From an uncultured Acinetobacter sp. (GTDB taxonomy: Bacteria > Pseudomonadota > Gammaproteobacteria > Pseudomonadales > Moraxellaceae), in contig CAJYTY010000005.1 in the NCBI GenBank assembly GCA_913777945.1, positions 186,001-250,000 of the forward strand: a stretch of 64,000 bases of DNA, given 5' to 3'. The translations under genes and the position numbers were made by a program. The notes under the pieces are model-generated. The model saw only the letters and a list, made by a program, of their open reading frames with translations, made no database searches and was not told the DNA's origin. Positions 45,205-54,789 of this stretch are shown piece after piece (positions within the stretch are counted from its first letter, which is position 1; each line of letters begins with the position of its first letter).

Positions 45205-46497
45205 TTAGTGATCATGCTCCAAATATTCAGGTTTTTTCGGTAATGCCAAACTACAGAAAAAACAAATAATTAGCATGAAAATGACATAAATAAAGAAGGT
45301 ATTTTCAATGCCTGCATCTTTAAATATCAGGGCAACTGATGGTGCTGAACCACCAAATAAGGCATTACCCACCGCATAAGAGAAACCAACCCCTAGGGCA
45401 CGGACATGGGGAGGGAACATTTCAGCTTTGACTAAACCACTGATCGAGGTGTAGAAGCTCAACAACATCATCAAGAAAATCAGTAATAAGGTGATGATGA
45501 CAGGTGAATCAGCAAAACTCCGCATTCCCGTGACCATGACTGGATAAATAAAGATCGCACTCAACAAGCTGAAAGCGAGCATGGAAGTACGGCGACCAAT
45601 TCGGTCAGAAAGCATTCCAAAAAATGGTTGTGCTAACATAAAGACAAAGAGTGCAGTGGTCATGATGAAACCCACTGTTTTACCATCGATACCAATATTG
45701 GTGAGATAGGTCTTTGAATAAACTGTCACAACATAAAAAGTGAGTGAACCCGCCGAGGTATAACCGACCACTAAGAGAAAGGTTTTCCAATGTTGCTTTA
45801 ATAGAACAACTAAGCTTCCTGACTCTTCACGTTGAGCATCTTCATGAGAAAGTGTTTCTTCTAAGCGACTTCGTGCAGCAAGAGAAAGCAAAGCAGCAAC
45901 TCCACCAATCACAAATGGAATACGCCAACCGCCATCATTTAATTGTTGCTCCGTCATAAAACCAAGCAAAATCACCCCAAGTAAACTGGCAAGAAGTTGT
46001 CCACCAGATAGCGTGACATATTGAAATGATGCGAAGAATCCACGTTGTCCTTTCAAGCCTAGCTCACTCATATACGTGGCGACTGCACCATATTCACCAC
46101 CAACAGATAGACCTTGTAATAAACGAACCATCAGCAGTAGAAAAGGGGCAAACATTCCAACTTGTTCATAAGTCGGTAATGCGGCAAAAAGAAAAGAACT
46201 GAGCGCCATAAGGCAAATTGAAATCACCATAGATTGCTTTCGACCATGTCGATCCGCAATACGACCAAACAACCAACTGCCTATTGGTCGCATAAAGAAA
46301 CTAGCCGCAAATACTCCCCAGACATAAATGGCTTTGGTAGTTGAATCCATATCTGGAGCAGTCAATGCATGAGTAAAATAAGCAGCAAAAACGGCATAAA
46401 TATAAAAATCGAACCATTCAACGAGATTCCCTGATGCTGCACCGACAATGCCTTTAATACGGCTGAGTCTTTCTTCCTTACTATATGTTTGGTTCAT
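45205..46497 (-). CDS. MFS transporter, metabolite:H+ symporter (MHS) family
   Basis: A 430-residue transporter with twelve hydrophobic segments. The opening GNLVEWFDFYIYAVFAAYFTHAL, the loop GRIADRHGRKQSM and the second-half loop GMLSDRIGRRTSM are typical of the MHS family, which includes ProP, ShiA and alpha-ketoglutarate permease KgtP. It imports an organic acid or osmolyte with protons; the substrate cannot be named. Single gene. Confidence 0.92.
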   Translation of the reverse strand: MNQTYSKEERLSRIKGIVGAASGNLVEWFDFYIYAVFAAYFTHALTAPDMDSTTKAIYVWGVFAASFFMRPIGSWLFGRIADRHGRKQSMVISICLMALSSFLFAALPTYEQVGMFAPFLLLMVRLLQGLSVGGEYGAVATYMSELGLKGQRGFFASFQYVTLSGGQLLASLLGVILLGFMTEQQLNDGGWRIPFVIGGVAALLSLAARSRLEETLSHEDAQREESGSLVVLLKQHWKTFLLVVGYTSAGSLTFYVVTVYSKTYLTNIGIDGKTVGFIMTTALFVFMLAQPFFGMLSDRIGRRTSMLAFSLLSAIFIYPVMVTGMRSFADSPVIITLLLIFLMMLLSFYTSISGLVKAEMFPPHVRALGVGFSYAVGNALFGGSAPSVALIFKDAGIENTFFIYVIFMLIICFFCSLALPKKPEYLEHDH

Positions 46498-46699
46498 TCC
46501 TATTCCTTTTTTAATCCAATCAGGTATTTTTTATTTAACTTTTAATGAATGTTATATACCGCTGAAAAACATGAAAATGACACTATTTTGTATGCTTTTT
46601 ATAGCGATATTTTAAATAAAAAGAGATTTTAACGAGGCAGAAATGAAACTAAAATTAGGAAATAAAATTAAACTTAGAGTCTAATGCTTTGAAAAATAA

Positions 46700-47077
46700 T
46701 TAATTTATGTCAGGAATAGGGCAATCTGCTCTAAGTGGGCAAGCAGCCCCTTGTGTAAATCGACTTAACATGGTTTTGATATGCAGTAATTGTGAAATTT
46801 TTTCATCAATCATATTCAGTTTGTCTTGAAAAATATCATGTACTTGAATGGCGGGGATTTCTCCTTGCGCTGTCAGTGCCAAAATTTGTTTAATTTCAGT
46901 GAGAGAAAATCCTAAATTTTTTGCAGTTCGTATTAATTGTAATTGTTGTAGTGTTTGTTCTGGATAATCCTTATAGCCATTATTGCGGGTGATAGACTGA
47001 ATTAACTGCATTTTTTCATAAAAACGGATGGTATCTCGGCTTAAATCAGTTTGTTTTGCGAGTTGTCCAATTAACAT
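46700..47077 (-). CDS. MerR family transcriptional regulator
   Basis: A 125-residue MerR-type regulator. The N-terminal winged helix (MLIGQLAKQTDLSRDTIRFYEKMQLIQSITRNNGYKDYPEQTLQQLQLIRTAKNLGFSLTEIKQIL) is followed by a coiled coil and a short Cys-containing tail (ACPLRADCP), which could bind a metal or sense oxidation. ATG 47077 has AGGATG upstream; the frame to 47107 is rejected. It is divergent from an NAD-epimerase gene across a promoter with an unusually long spacer. Confidence 0.92.
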   Translation of the reverse strand: MLIGQLAKQTDLSRDTIRFYEKMQLIQSITRNNGYKDYPEQTLQQLQLIRTAKNLGFSLTEIKQILALTAQGEIPAIQVHDIFQDKLNMIDEKISQLLHIKTMLSRFTQGAACPLRADCPIPDIN

Positions 47078-47118
47078 GATTTCATCCTTATTATTTTCAA
47101 AGTGCAATCAAAAATTGC

Positions 47119-47150
47119 TTGACTATAGAGTGTACTCCATCCTTTAGCCT
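47119..47150 (+). promoter_or_regulatory. MerR-type promoter of the epimerase gene
   Basis: TTGACT (47119-47124) is followed by a dyad TAGAGTGTACTCCA and by a -10-like TTAGCC or TAGCCT 19 or 20 bp further on. A long spacer with a central dyad is the hallmark of promoters that MerR proteins twist into activity. Confidence 0.65.
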
Positions 47151-47180
47151 ATTCCTATCTTCAAAAATAGGATCTAAAAC

Positions 47181-48290
47181 ATGGAAAATAATCCGATAAA
47201 ATTTCAGCAAAAACAGATTGCGCTAGTTGCTGGAGCAACTGGATTTGTTGGGCGATTTTTAATTGCAGAATTATTAAAGAATGGGCATCAGGTTTTTGCG
47301 TTGTTACGACGTCAGTCAGTACAACAAGCGAGTTTAGAACAATGGTTCAGTGCTCAACACATTCCTACACACAGACTCACATTTATTCAAGGTGATGTGA
47401 CTAGGCCTAAGCTCGGAATCAGCGAGCAAGATTGGGAAAAATTAAGTTCAGTGGATACGTTATATAACAGTAGCGCGCTTTTTGCATGGAACCTGAGTAT
47501 GCAACAAGCTCGAGCTGTGAATGTGGATGGTGCATTAAATTTACTGAGTTGCGTAACACAACATTGTCATTTACAGCGTGCTCTACATGTTTCAGGCTAT
47601 ATGTTGACCATACAATCGCATATACAGCAAGCGGGCGTGTGTTTGGAACAACCCAATCGAACCGATTGGCAAGCAGTGTATCAACAATTAGGTGCATATG
47701 AAGCTTCCAAAATAGAGGCTCATTACGCTTGGATACAACGTGCTGAAAAGCTTTCGATTGATTGGACGATTATTCATCCTGCTACAGTCTGTGGTGATGC
47801 TTTATCGGGTGAAATCCCTCACAATCAACCAATTGCTCAAATGATTGATTTATTAAAGCGCCGTAAAATGAGTGCAATTCCTGCAACACCAAAACATTAT
47901 CTGCCTTTGGTGAGCATAGATGATCTATGCCGAGTGATGGTGCGAGCTGCAACAGATTCAGGTTTAGTGAACCAGTCCTTATTAGTTGCCTCAGAGCAGA
48001 ACATTCCTTTGTCTGAATTGACGCAAATGATTGCTCAACAATTAAATGTCTCCGCACCGAAACAACATGTGCCGCTGGCTATTTTACGATTAATTTTGAA
48101 ATGGACATGGTTGGCAAATCAATTAGAAATGTCGGCTGAGATGTTAAGTTTTTTGAGGACTGAACAACTGGATTTAGAACCGCTTAAACAATTTAGACAG
48201 CGTTGGGATATCCAGACAGGGGATTTAGCGGATGCCATTACAAAAACAACAGATTGGATGAAACAAGCAACATCTACACAAATTATTTAA
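47181..48290 (+). CDS. NAD-dependent epimerase/dehydratase (extended SDR, thioester-reductase-like)
   Basis: A 369-residue extended SDR protein. The cofactor loop is VAGATGFVGRFLIAELL (GxxGxxG), and the active-site pair YEASK (YxxxK) lies at about residue 173. The layout matches NAD_binding_4/male-sterility type proteins, which reduce fatty acyl or thioester groups, as well as epimerases; the substrate is not known. It is divergent from the MerR gene and probably activated by it. A terminator follows. Confidence 0.85.
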   Translation: MENNPIKFQQKQIALVAGATGFVGRFLIAELLKNGHQVFALLRRQSVQQASLEQWFSAQHIPTHRLTFIQGDVTRPKLGISEQDWEKLSSVDTLYNSSALFAWNLSMQQARAVNVDGALNLLSCVTQHCHLQRALHVSGYMLTIQSHIQQAGVCLEQPNRTDWQAVYQQLGAYEASKIEAHYAWIQRAEKLSIDWTIIHPATVCGDALSGEIPHNQPIAQMIDLLKRRKMSAIPATPKHYLPLVSIDDLCRVMVRAATDSGLVNQSLLVASEQNIPLSELTQMIAQQLNVSAPKQHVPLAILRLILKWTWLANQLEMSAEMLSFLRTEQLDLEPLKQFRQRWDIQTGDLADAITKTTDWMKQATSTQII

Positions 48291-48295
48291 ATCAT

Positions 48296-48327
48296 AAAAA
48301 ACAGCGTATCTAGAGATACGCTGTTTT
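48296..48327. terminator. Bidirectional terminator between the epimerase gene and acr1
   Basis: AAAAACAGCGTATC-TAGA-GATACGCTGTTTTT between converging genes. Confidence 0.9.
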
Positions 48328-48346
48328 TAAAATCGGAATCACAAGA

Positions 48347-49234
48347 TTACCAGTGTTCACCTGGGAACAAGCGCGCATAGGCACGTTGTACAAGATTTAA
48401 TTTCTCTTGCTCACCTATAGATGCTGTAGAGCTTGGGAATAAGTTAAATCCGATTGACATCAAAATATTATTTACATCTGGTGCAATTGCATAAGTAATC
48501 GATGCAAGACGACCTAAGTTGGTTGCAATCTTCTTCGGACGTTTCACAATCGCATAAGCAATCAAATCCGCTGCTTGTTCAGGAGAAAGCGTTGGTACAT
48601 ATTTATAGATTTTGGTTGGTGCAATCATTGGTGTGCGCACTAATGGCATATAAATCGAAGTGATTGCAATTTTGTGCGAGTGAACTTCAGCAGACAAACA
48701 ACGGCTAAATGCATCCAGTGCTGCTTTTGATGCAACATAAGCAGAGAAGCGGGTTGCATTTGCAAGTACACCAATCGAACTGATATTGATGATTTGGCCA
48801 TCTTTACGTTGCATCATGTGGGGCAACACATTTAACACTAAACGAACTGCACCGAAATAATTCAATTGCATAGTACGTTCAAAGTCATGGAAACGATCAA
48901 CAGACTCATGTACAGCACGACGAATTGAACGACCTGCGTTATTAACCAAAATATCAATGTGATCAACAGCAGCTAAAATTTCTTTTGAAACTGCATCAAT
49001 TGATTCCATGTCGTTAAGGTCACATGGAAAAACAGAAGCCTTTCCACCCTCAGCTTCAATCTCCGCTTTGACTTCGTCTAATTTTTCTTTAGTACGAGCA
49101 AGCAACAAGACATGAGCACCTGCCTGAGCGAGGTATTTTGATACCGTTAAACCAATGCCACTTGATGCACCAGTGACAACAATAGTTTTCCCGTCGACTT
49201 TTTGTTGAAAAAGTTTTTTGAGTTTTGCGTTCAT
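48347..49234 (-). CDS. acr1: Fatty acyl-CoA reductase Acr1
   Basis: A 295-residue short-chain dehydrogenase that reduces long-chain acyl-CoA to the fatty aldehyde, the first step to wax esters in Acinetobacter. Its length and sequence match the Acr1 of A. baylyi from memory: the N-terminus, the cofactor site TGASSGIGLT, SIRRAVHESVDRFHDFERTMQLNYFGAVRLVLN, YVASK and the C-terminus LFPGEHW. GTAGGTAA upstream of ATG 49234 is a usable ribosome-binding site. The TTAGAGT palindrome lies 135 bp upstream. Confidence 0.9.
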   Translation of the reverse strand: MNAKLKKLFQQKVDGKTIVVTGASSGIGLTVSKYLAQAGAHVLLLARTKEKLDEVKAEIEAEGGKASVFPCDLNDMESIDAVSKEILAAVDHIDILVNNAGRSIRRAVHESVDRFHDFERTMQLNYFGAVRLVLNVLPHMMQRKDGQIINISSIGVLANATRFSAYVASKAALDAFSRCLSAEVHSHKIAITSIYMPLVRTPMIAPTKIYKYVPTLSPEQAADLIAYAIVKRPKKIATNLGRLASITYAIAPDVNNILMSIGFNLFPSSTASIGEQEKLNLVQRAYARLFPGEHW

Positions 49235-49368
49235 GTAAGTTACCTACATTAATCAAGCTGTTGTTTGCAATGCTTTTTTATTGCGATTAAACATTGCACT
49301 TTATTTTGTATTAATATTAACCGATTTTTTTTGTTTGTCTAGTGTAAATATTTGAAATATAATAAATT

Positions 49369-49390
49369 TTTTAGAGTAAAAACTCTAAAA
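49369..49390. promoter_or_regulatory. TTAGAGT-N4-ACTCTAA inverted repeat upstream of acr1
   Basis: TTTTAGAGT and ACTCTAAAA (9-bp arms, spacer AAAA) share the core of the palindrome before the HD-domain gene at 44341-44358. It lies between acr1 and metY, on acr1's promoter side. Confidence 0.65.
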
Positions 49391-49435
49391 CTAAATATAG
49401 GGATAGTTGAAAAGGAAATAAGTTTTTAGTTTATT

Positions 49436-49470
49436 AAATAAAAAAACAGCCTCTACAAGAGAGGCTGTTT
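49436..49470 (-). terminator. Terminator after metY
   Basis: AACAGCCTC-TACAAGA-GAGGCTGTT, with the A-run at its left forming the U-tract of the minus-strand transcript. Confidence 0.9.
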
Positions 49471-49483
49471 GATGTACTGGCGT

Positions 49484-50761
49484 TTAAACCTGAGCGAGGG
49501 CTTGATCTAGATCTGCAAGCAAATCATCAATATGTTCGATACCGATCGAAAGGCGAACTAGATCTTCGCTGACACCAGCAGATTTAAGTTCTTCAGCATT
49601 GAGTTGGCGATGGGTTGTAGTAGCAGGGTGACATGCCAAGCTTTTGGCATCACCAATATTGACCAAACGCGTAAAGAGTTGTAATGCATCGATAAAACGA
49701 GTACCGCCCTCTAAGCCATCTTGCACGCCAAAAGAAAGAATTGCTGAAGGTTTACCTTTCACATACTTTTGTGCCAAATTATGCTGTGGATGGTCACTTA
49801 AACCTGCATAATTGACCCATTTTACTTTTGGATGTTGTTTCAAATAATTTGCAACTTTCAGTGCATTCTCCGTATGGCGCTCCATACGAAGGCTTAAAGT
49901 TTCTAAACCTTGTAAGATCAAAAACACACTCAATGGACTAATCGCAGCCCCTGTATTGCGTAACGGAACAACGCGTGCACGTGCGATATAAGCAGCTTCA
50001 CCCAGAACCTCAACATAATTCACGCCGTGATAGCTTGGATCTGGTGTATTCAACGCTTTAAAACGTTCAGGATATTTGCCCCAAGGGAATTTGCCACTAT
50101 CAATAATGACACCACCAATACTGTTGCCATGTCCGCCAATGTATTTCGTCAGAGAATGAACCACGATATCCGCACCAAATTCAAATGGTTTCAATAAAGC
50201 AGGAGTTGCAACAGTATTATCTACAATGACAGGGACACCATATTCATGGGCAATTTTGGAGATTGATTCTAGGTCGATGATATTCCCAAGAGGGTTTCCG
50301 ATCGACTCAACAAAGACCAGTTTGGTCTTATCATCAATAATAGAACGTAAAGCTTCGGGATTCTGATAATCAAAGAAACGAACTTCAATCCCTTGTTTCG
50401 GCAATGTATGCGCAAATAGGTTATAAGTACCACCGTATAAAGTGGATACAGATGCAATATTGTCACCTGCTTCAGCAATCGTTTGAATCGAATAGGTGAT
50501 CGCTGCCATACCTGAGGCTAGAGCCAATGCGCCAATACCACCTTCAAGCGCTGCGAGGCGTTGTTCAAGTACGGCAGTGGTTGGATTCATAATACGGGTG
50601 TAAATATTGCCCTGAACTTTTAAATCGAATAAGTCAGCACCATGCTGTGTATTATCAAATGCGTAAGACGTGGTTTGATAAATAGGTACAGCGACAGCCT
50701 TTGTAGTGGCTTCTGGTGAATATCCCGCATGAATGGCTAAAGTTTCATCTTTATAGGTCAT
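49484..50761 (-). CDS. metY: O-acetylhomoserine aminocarboxypropyltransferase (sulfhydrylase) MetY
   Basis: A 425-residue PLP enzyme of the Cys/Met metabolism family that makes homocysteine from O-acetylhomoserine and sulfide. The PLP lysine lies in VVHSLTKYIGGHGNSIGG, and the family signature in YTRIMNPTTAVLEQRLAALEGG. The length (about 425) is typical of MetY, longer than MetB/MetC. ATG 50761 starts the usual MTYKDETLAIHAG; the frame to 50818 is rejected. It has its own terminator. Confidence 0.93.
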   Translation of the reverse strand: MTYKDETLAIHAGYSPEATTKAVAVPIYQTTSYAFDNTQHGADLFDLKVQGNIYTRIMNPTTAVLEQRLAALEGGIGALALASGMAAITYSIQTIAEAGDNIASVSTLYGGTYNLFAHTLPKQGIEVRFFDYQNPEALRSIIDDKTKLVFVESIGNPLGNIIDLESISKIAHEYGVPVIVDNTVATPALLKPFEFGADIVVHSLTKYIGGHGNSIGGVIIDSGKFPWGKYPERFKALNTPDPSYHGVNYVEVLGEAAYIARARVVPLRNTGAAISPLSVFLILQGLETLSLRMERHTENALKVANYLKQHPKVKWVNYAGLSDHPQHNLAQKYVKGKPSAILSFGVQDGLEGGTRFIDALQLFTRLVNIGDAKSLACHPATTTHRQLNAEELKSAGVSEDLVRLSIGIEHIDDLLADLDQALAQV

Positions 50762-51058
50762 GATTACATCATCTACGTGAGTTAAATACTGATCGAGTGT
50801 AGCCGAAAAGCTATCCAAAATGGTGCATAATTTATGCGATTTATTGCGTTTTTATTCATATAAACAAAATATTAAGCGATTGAAGGCGATAATTCTGTTA
50901 TGAAGACAAAATTGTGTAATGTCTTGAAAAAGAAAATCCTTTGATTGGATGAAACAAAGATGATCTTAACTTCATGTTAATCCCGTTTTCAGCGTATAAT
51001 ACGTGCGATTATTTTTCGCTTTTTGCGATTTATTGGTTTTTCAATTGAGGAGTCCTGC

Positions 51059-52720
51059 GTGGCCCAATATATTTATACGATGAATCGAGTGTCGAAAATG
51101 GTTCCGCCGAAGCGCGAAATCTTAAAAGACATCTCTTTATCATTTTTCCCAGGCGCAAAAATTGGTGTGCTTGGTTTGAACGGTGCAGGTAAATCTACCT
51201 TACTCCGTATTATGGCTGGCGTAGATAAAGATTTCTCAGGTGAAGCACGCGCACAACCAGGAATCAAAATCGGTTACTTAGAACAAGAGCCGCCACTCGA
51301 CCCAAGTAAAGATGTACGTGGAAACGTTGAAGATGGCGTACGTGAAGCGCTTGATGCTTTAGAACGTCTTGATCAGGTTTTTGCAGAATATGCAGACCCA
51401 GATGCAGATTTTGATGCACTTGCAAAAGAGCAAGAAAAATTAGAATCGATCATCCATGCTTGGGATGCACACAATCTGAATAATCAGCTTGAAATTGCTG
51501 CAGATGCATTGAATCTTCCAGCTTGGGATGCAGATGTATCATTGCTTTCAGGTGGTGAGCGCCGTCGTGTTGCATTATGTCGTTTATTGCTCTCTAAGCC
51601 AGACATGTTACTTCTTGACGAACCGACGAACCATTTAGATGCTGAATCAGTGTCTTGGTTAGAGCGTTTCTTGAAAGATTTCCCTGGTACGATCGTTGCG
51701 ATTACGCATGACCGTTATTTCTTGGATAATGTGGCTGAGTGGATTCTTGAACTTGACCGTGGCATGGGGATTCCTTACCAAGGTAACTACTCTTCTTGGT
51801 TAGAACAAAAGAATGCTCGCCTAGAGCAAGAGAACAAACAAGAAGAATCTTTTGCCAAGGCATTGAAAAAAGAACTTGAATGGGTTCGTTCAAATGCCAA
51901 AGGTCAGCAGAAGAAAAACAAAGCGCGTATGGAGCGTTTTGAAGAACTTAACTCACGTGAATTCCAACAGCGTAACGAAACTTCTGAAATTTATATTCCA
52001 CCTGGCCCACGCCTAGGAAATAAAGTTGTAGAAGTTGAAGGCATCAGTAAATCATTCGATGGTCGCTTACTTTACGAAAACTTAACGTTTACGGTACCTC
52101 CTACAGCGATTGTGGGTATCGTTGGTCCAAACGGTGCAGGTAAAACCACGTTATTCCGTATGATGACTGGCGAACAGCAACCTGATACAGGTACGGTGAC
52201 TTTAGGTGAGTCAGTTAAAGTTGCGTATGTGGGTCAGATCCGTGACACCTTAGATAACAACAAAACCGTTTGGGAAGAAGTTTCTGGTGGTTTAGATATC
52301 TTAAAAATTGGTGATTACGAAATTGCATCACGTGCATATATCGGTCGCTTTAACTTTAAAGGTCAAGATCAGCAAAAACGTGTAGGTGAATTGTCTGGTG
52401 GTGAGCGTAACCGCTTACAACTTGCCAAGATTTTACAGTTAGGTGCAAACGTTATCTTACTGGATGAGCCATCGAACGACTTGGATATCGAAACTTTACG
52501 TGCGCTTGAGGATGCAATTCTTGTATTCCCAGGTACTGTGATGGTGGTATCGCATGACCGTTGGTTCCTTGATCGTATTGCAACGCATATCTTGTCATTC
52601 GAGAATGAACAGCCAGAATTCTACACAGGTAACTATGCAGAATATGAAGCATACCGTCAGTCTCGTTTAGGGGATACAGCAGCAACTAAACGTACAAAGT
52701 ATAAAAAGATTACGGGCTAA
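51059..52720 (+). CDS. ettA: Energy-dependent translational throttle protein EttA (ABC-F)
   Basis: A 553-residue ABC-F ATPase that gates entry of ribosomes into elongation according to cellular energy. Both ATPase units are complete: Walker A GLNGAGKST and GPNGAGKTT, signatures LSGGERRR and LSGGERNR, and Walker B LLLDEPTNHLD and ILLDEPSNDLD. The N-terminus AQYIYTMNRVSKMVPPKREILKDISLSF is diagnostic of EttA. GTG 51059 follows GAGGAG and is the start; the frame to 51023 is rejected. TATAAT at 50995-51000 is a strong -10. Confidence 0.96.
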   Translation: MAQYIYTMNRVSKMVPPKREILKDISLSFFPGAKIGVLGLNGAGKSTLLRIMAGVDKDFSGEARAQPGIKIGYLEQEPPLDPSKDVRGNVEDGVREALDALERLDQVFAEYADPDADFDALAKEQEKLESIIHAWDAHNLNNQLEIAADALNLPAWDADVSLLSGGERRRVALCRLLLSKPDMLLLDEPTNHLDAESVSWLERFLKDFPGTIVAITHDRYFLDNVAEWILELDRGMGIPYQGNYSSWLEQKNARLEQENKQEESFAKALKKELEWVRSNAKGQQKKNKARMERFEELNSREFQQRNETSEIYIPPGPRLGNKVVEVEGISKSFDGRLLYENLTFTVPPTAIVGIVGPNGAGKTTLFRMMTGEQQPDTGTVTLGESVKVAYVGQIRDTLDNNKTVWEEVSGGLDILKIGDYEIASRAYIGRFNFKGQDQQKRVGELSGGERNRLQLAKILQLGANVILLDEPSNDLDIETLRALEDAILVFPGTVMVVSHDRWFLDRIATHILSFENEQPEFYTGNYAEYEAYRQSRLGDTAATKRTKYKKITG

Positions 52721-52730
52721 TTTTCTATCT

Positions 52731-52761
52731 AAAAAAAACCAGCTTTCGAGCTGGTTTTTTT
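52731..52761 (+). terminator. Terminator after ettA
   Basis: ACCAGCT-TTCG-AGCTGGT with A-run and T-run. Confidence 0.95.
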
Positions 52762-52904
52762 ATTTTCAGAAATTATAAATAGAAACCAAGGATTGTGCGA
52801 TAAAGCTAAATTTCATGACGATCTTGTTTTAGTTTGTTTAATGTAATTTTATTACATGTACTTTACTTGCTATAGTGACCCAAATTTTGAACAGTTGGTG
52901 TAAC

Positions 52905-53303
52905 GTGCAACGTTCTGCTGTATTTATGACACTCTTGCTGAGTTTGTTCATGTTCCAAAGTTTTTGGAATGTGGCGGCAGCTTTTTGTGCGCATGAACAG
53001 CCGACTGAATATCGTACGTTGAATCATTTTGGGCATCATATCCCTGAAAATTTAGATGCTTCTGAAAAACATGCAGTAGTTGCAGATCAAGATGCTTCTG
53101 ATTTACCCATGCCGTTAAGTTTGCAAGATCATCATGATCATTTGCCATCTTGTTTTCATGTCGTTGTGACCGAAGCGCAACAGCAGTTGAATGAACCAAT
53201 TTTACAGACGCATGAAATAGAACAAAAATATTACTGGTCTAATTTGTACCAGTCGCCACATTTATCACAACTCACCCCGCCACCTGTATTCACCCCGCTA
53301 TAG
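52905..53303 (+). CDS. CzcI-like periplasmic heavy-metal resistance protein
   Basis: A 132-residue exported protein. The signal peptide (VFMTLLLSLFMFQSFWNVAAAFCAHE) is followed by a His/Asp-rich region (DHHDHLPSCFH) that can bind metal. The layout and the place before czcCBA match CzcI of the Ralstonia czc system, a small periplasmic protein of uncertain role. The start is uncertain: GTG 52905 is preferred, with GTG 52875 and ATG 52926 as alternatives. It opens the czc cluster. Confidence 0.8.
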   Translation: MQRSAVFMTLLLSLFMFQSFWNVAAAFCAHEQPTEYRTLNHFGHHIPENLDASEKHAVVADQDASDLPMPLSLQDHHDHLPSCFHVVVTEAQQQLNEPILQTHEIEQKYYWSNLYQSPHLSQLTPPPVFTPL

Positions 53304-53358
53304 GTGGGGTAGCCGAAAAATAGCCCACCGCAACCTTATTTTATTTGCGGGGCTTTAT

Positions 53359-54786
53359 ATGTCTTTAAGTTTAAATCAGCGTAGTTATGCATTTAAAAAG
53401 CGTACGCTTAGAAATCATCTGCTTTTATCATCATTGAAATGGTCAATTTTAAGTATTGGTTTATCAGTGGGAGTTTTAGCTCAAGCAGTTTCAGCTGAGT
53501 CCTTACTCAATGTGAATCAATCGCCAGCAACTGTTGCGCAGCGAAATAGTAACTTTGAACAAATTCTTGAGCAAATTCGTGCTTATCAAGCCAACCAATC
53601 CAATTGGCAAACCCAACAACAGATGGCGAATGTACAGCTCAAACAAAGTGCTTTACGTCTGAATCCAAGTATTTCAATTGAGCAAACTGGTTTACAGAGT
53701 AATCAGGATCAAGAGCTTGCTATTGGTATTTCACAGCCATTAGATTTATTTGGTCAACGTCGTGCAGCACAAAAAGTTGCTCAGCTTTCAGCAACTCAAG
53801 TCGATTTAGAACAGCAACGCTACAATGCTGAACTTGAATTGATTGTGCAATATGCATGGTCACAAGTGGCATTATTTCAATTGGAAAAGTCTTTGATTGC
53901 AGAGCAATTACAAGTCAGCCAAGAAAATTTAGACGCAACGATGAAGCGTTATCAAGCTGGCAATATAGCTCAAGTTGATGTTGAGCGAGTTCGTATTGCA
54001 CATTTAGAAAATCAGCGTATTTATCAACAAGCAGATCTACAACTTCGAGTCGCACAGCAGCAATTAGCAAGTTTTTGGGGCAGTGACCTTAATCAATTTG
54101 TGATTGCTCCAAGTGTCAATGAACTTTGGTCTCGTGCCACAGTCGTAAAAACTGACCGACAAGATATAGAGAATTTATTTGAGCGAGGTTTGCAATTAGA
54201 AACTCAGCGTCAACAAGCCAATATTGATCAGCTCAAAGCAAAATCTCGTCCTCAACCGATTATGTCTTTAGGTGTAAATCGGACACGTTCGGCAGATCAA
54301 AATACTGAAAATCAAATTCGTTTAGGGGTGGAGATTCCGCTCAATATTTTTAATTCACAAAAATACGGTATCCAGATTGCGGAAGCGAAGCAAACACTGA
54401 TTCAACAACAACAACGTTTTTATCGTCAGCAAAATCAGTTGGATATTGATATTCGTCTTGCTGAACTACGTGGACTACAAACGCAATTTAAACAGTTAAA
54501 TGACCAACAAGTACCTTTAGCGATACAGGTTCAGCAAAAAACTTTGCAAGGTTTTCGCTTAGGTAAATTTGCTGTTACGGATGTGCAACAAGCCACAACT
54601 CAGTTACAGGATGTCCGTTTACGTAAAGTTCAACTCCTTAAACAAGCTTGGCAATTGAATGTGGAAGTACAAAGTGCACGTATGGGGCTTCCAGTAGAGC
54701 AGATCACAGCGAAAGATGCCTTAATGCAATTAAATCAACGCGTTTGGCAACAAAGTAACGCTTTTCCAAGTCAAGTAGGAGAATAA
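53359..54786 (+). CDS. czcC: CzcC-like outer-membrane efflux protein
   Basis: A 475-residue TolC-family channel protein. A hydrophobic leader (about 20-45, ending SVGVLAQAVSA) is followed by the paired OEP repeats rich in Gln and Leu (DLEQQRYNAELELIVQYAWSQVALFQLEKSLI and its second-half counterpart). It carries Co, Zn or Cd across the outer membrane with CzcB and CzcA. It lies 3 bp upstream of czcB. Confidence 0.9.
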   Translation: MSLSLNQRSYAFKKRTLRNHLLLSSLKWSILSIGLSVGVLAQAVSAESLLNVNQSPATVAQRNSNFEQILEQIRAYQANQSNWQTQQQMANVQLKQSALRLNPSISIEQTGLQSNQDQELAIGISQPLDLFGQRRAAQKVAQLSATQVDLEQQRYNAELELIVQYAWSQVALFQLEKSLIAEQLQVSQENLDATMKRYQAGNIAQVDVERVRIAHLENQRIYQQADLQLRVAQQQLASFWGSDLNQFVIAPSVNELWSRATVVKTDRQDIENLFERGLQLETQRQQANIDQLKAKSRPQPIMSLGVNRTRSADQNTENQIRLGVEIPLNIFNSQKYGIQIAEAKQTLIQQQQRFYRQQNQLDIDIRLAELRGLQTQFKQLNDQQVPLAIQVQQKTLQGFRLGKFAVTDVQQATTQLQDVRLRKVQLLKQAWQLNVEVQSARMGLPVEQITAKDALMQLNQRVWQQSNAFPSQVGE

Positions 54787-54789
54787 GAG

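Noticed and set aside
46674..46684. TTAGAGTCTAA as a third copy of the TTAGAGT palindrome
   Set aside because: The arms are shorter and the 4-bp spacer is missing, so it does not match the shared pattern.
50762..51058. Possible SAM riboswitch upstream of metY
   Set aside because: No conserved riboswitch stem pattern or leader terminator could be recognised in the divergent region.
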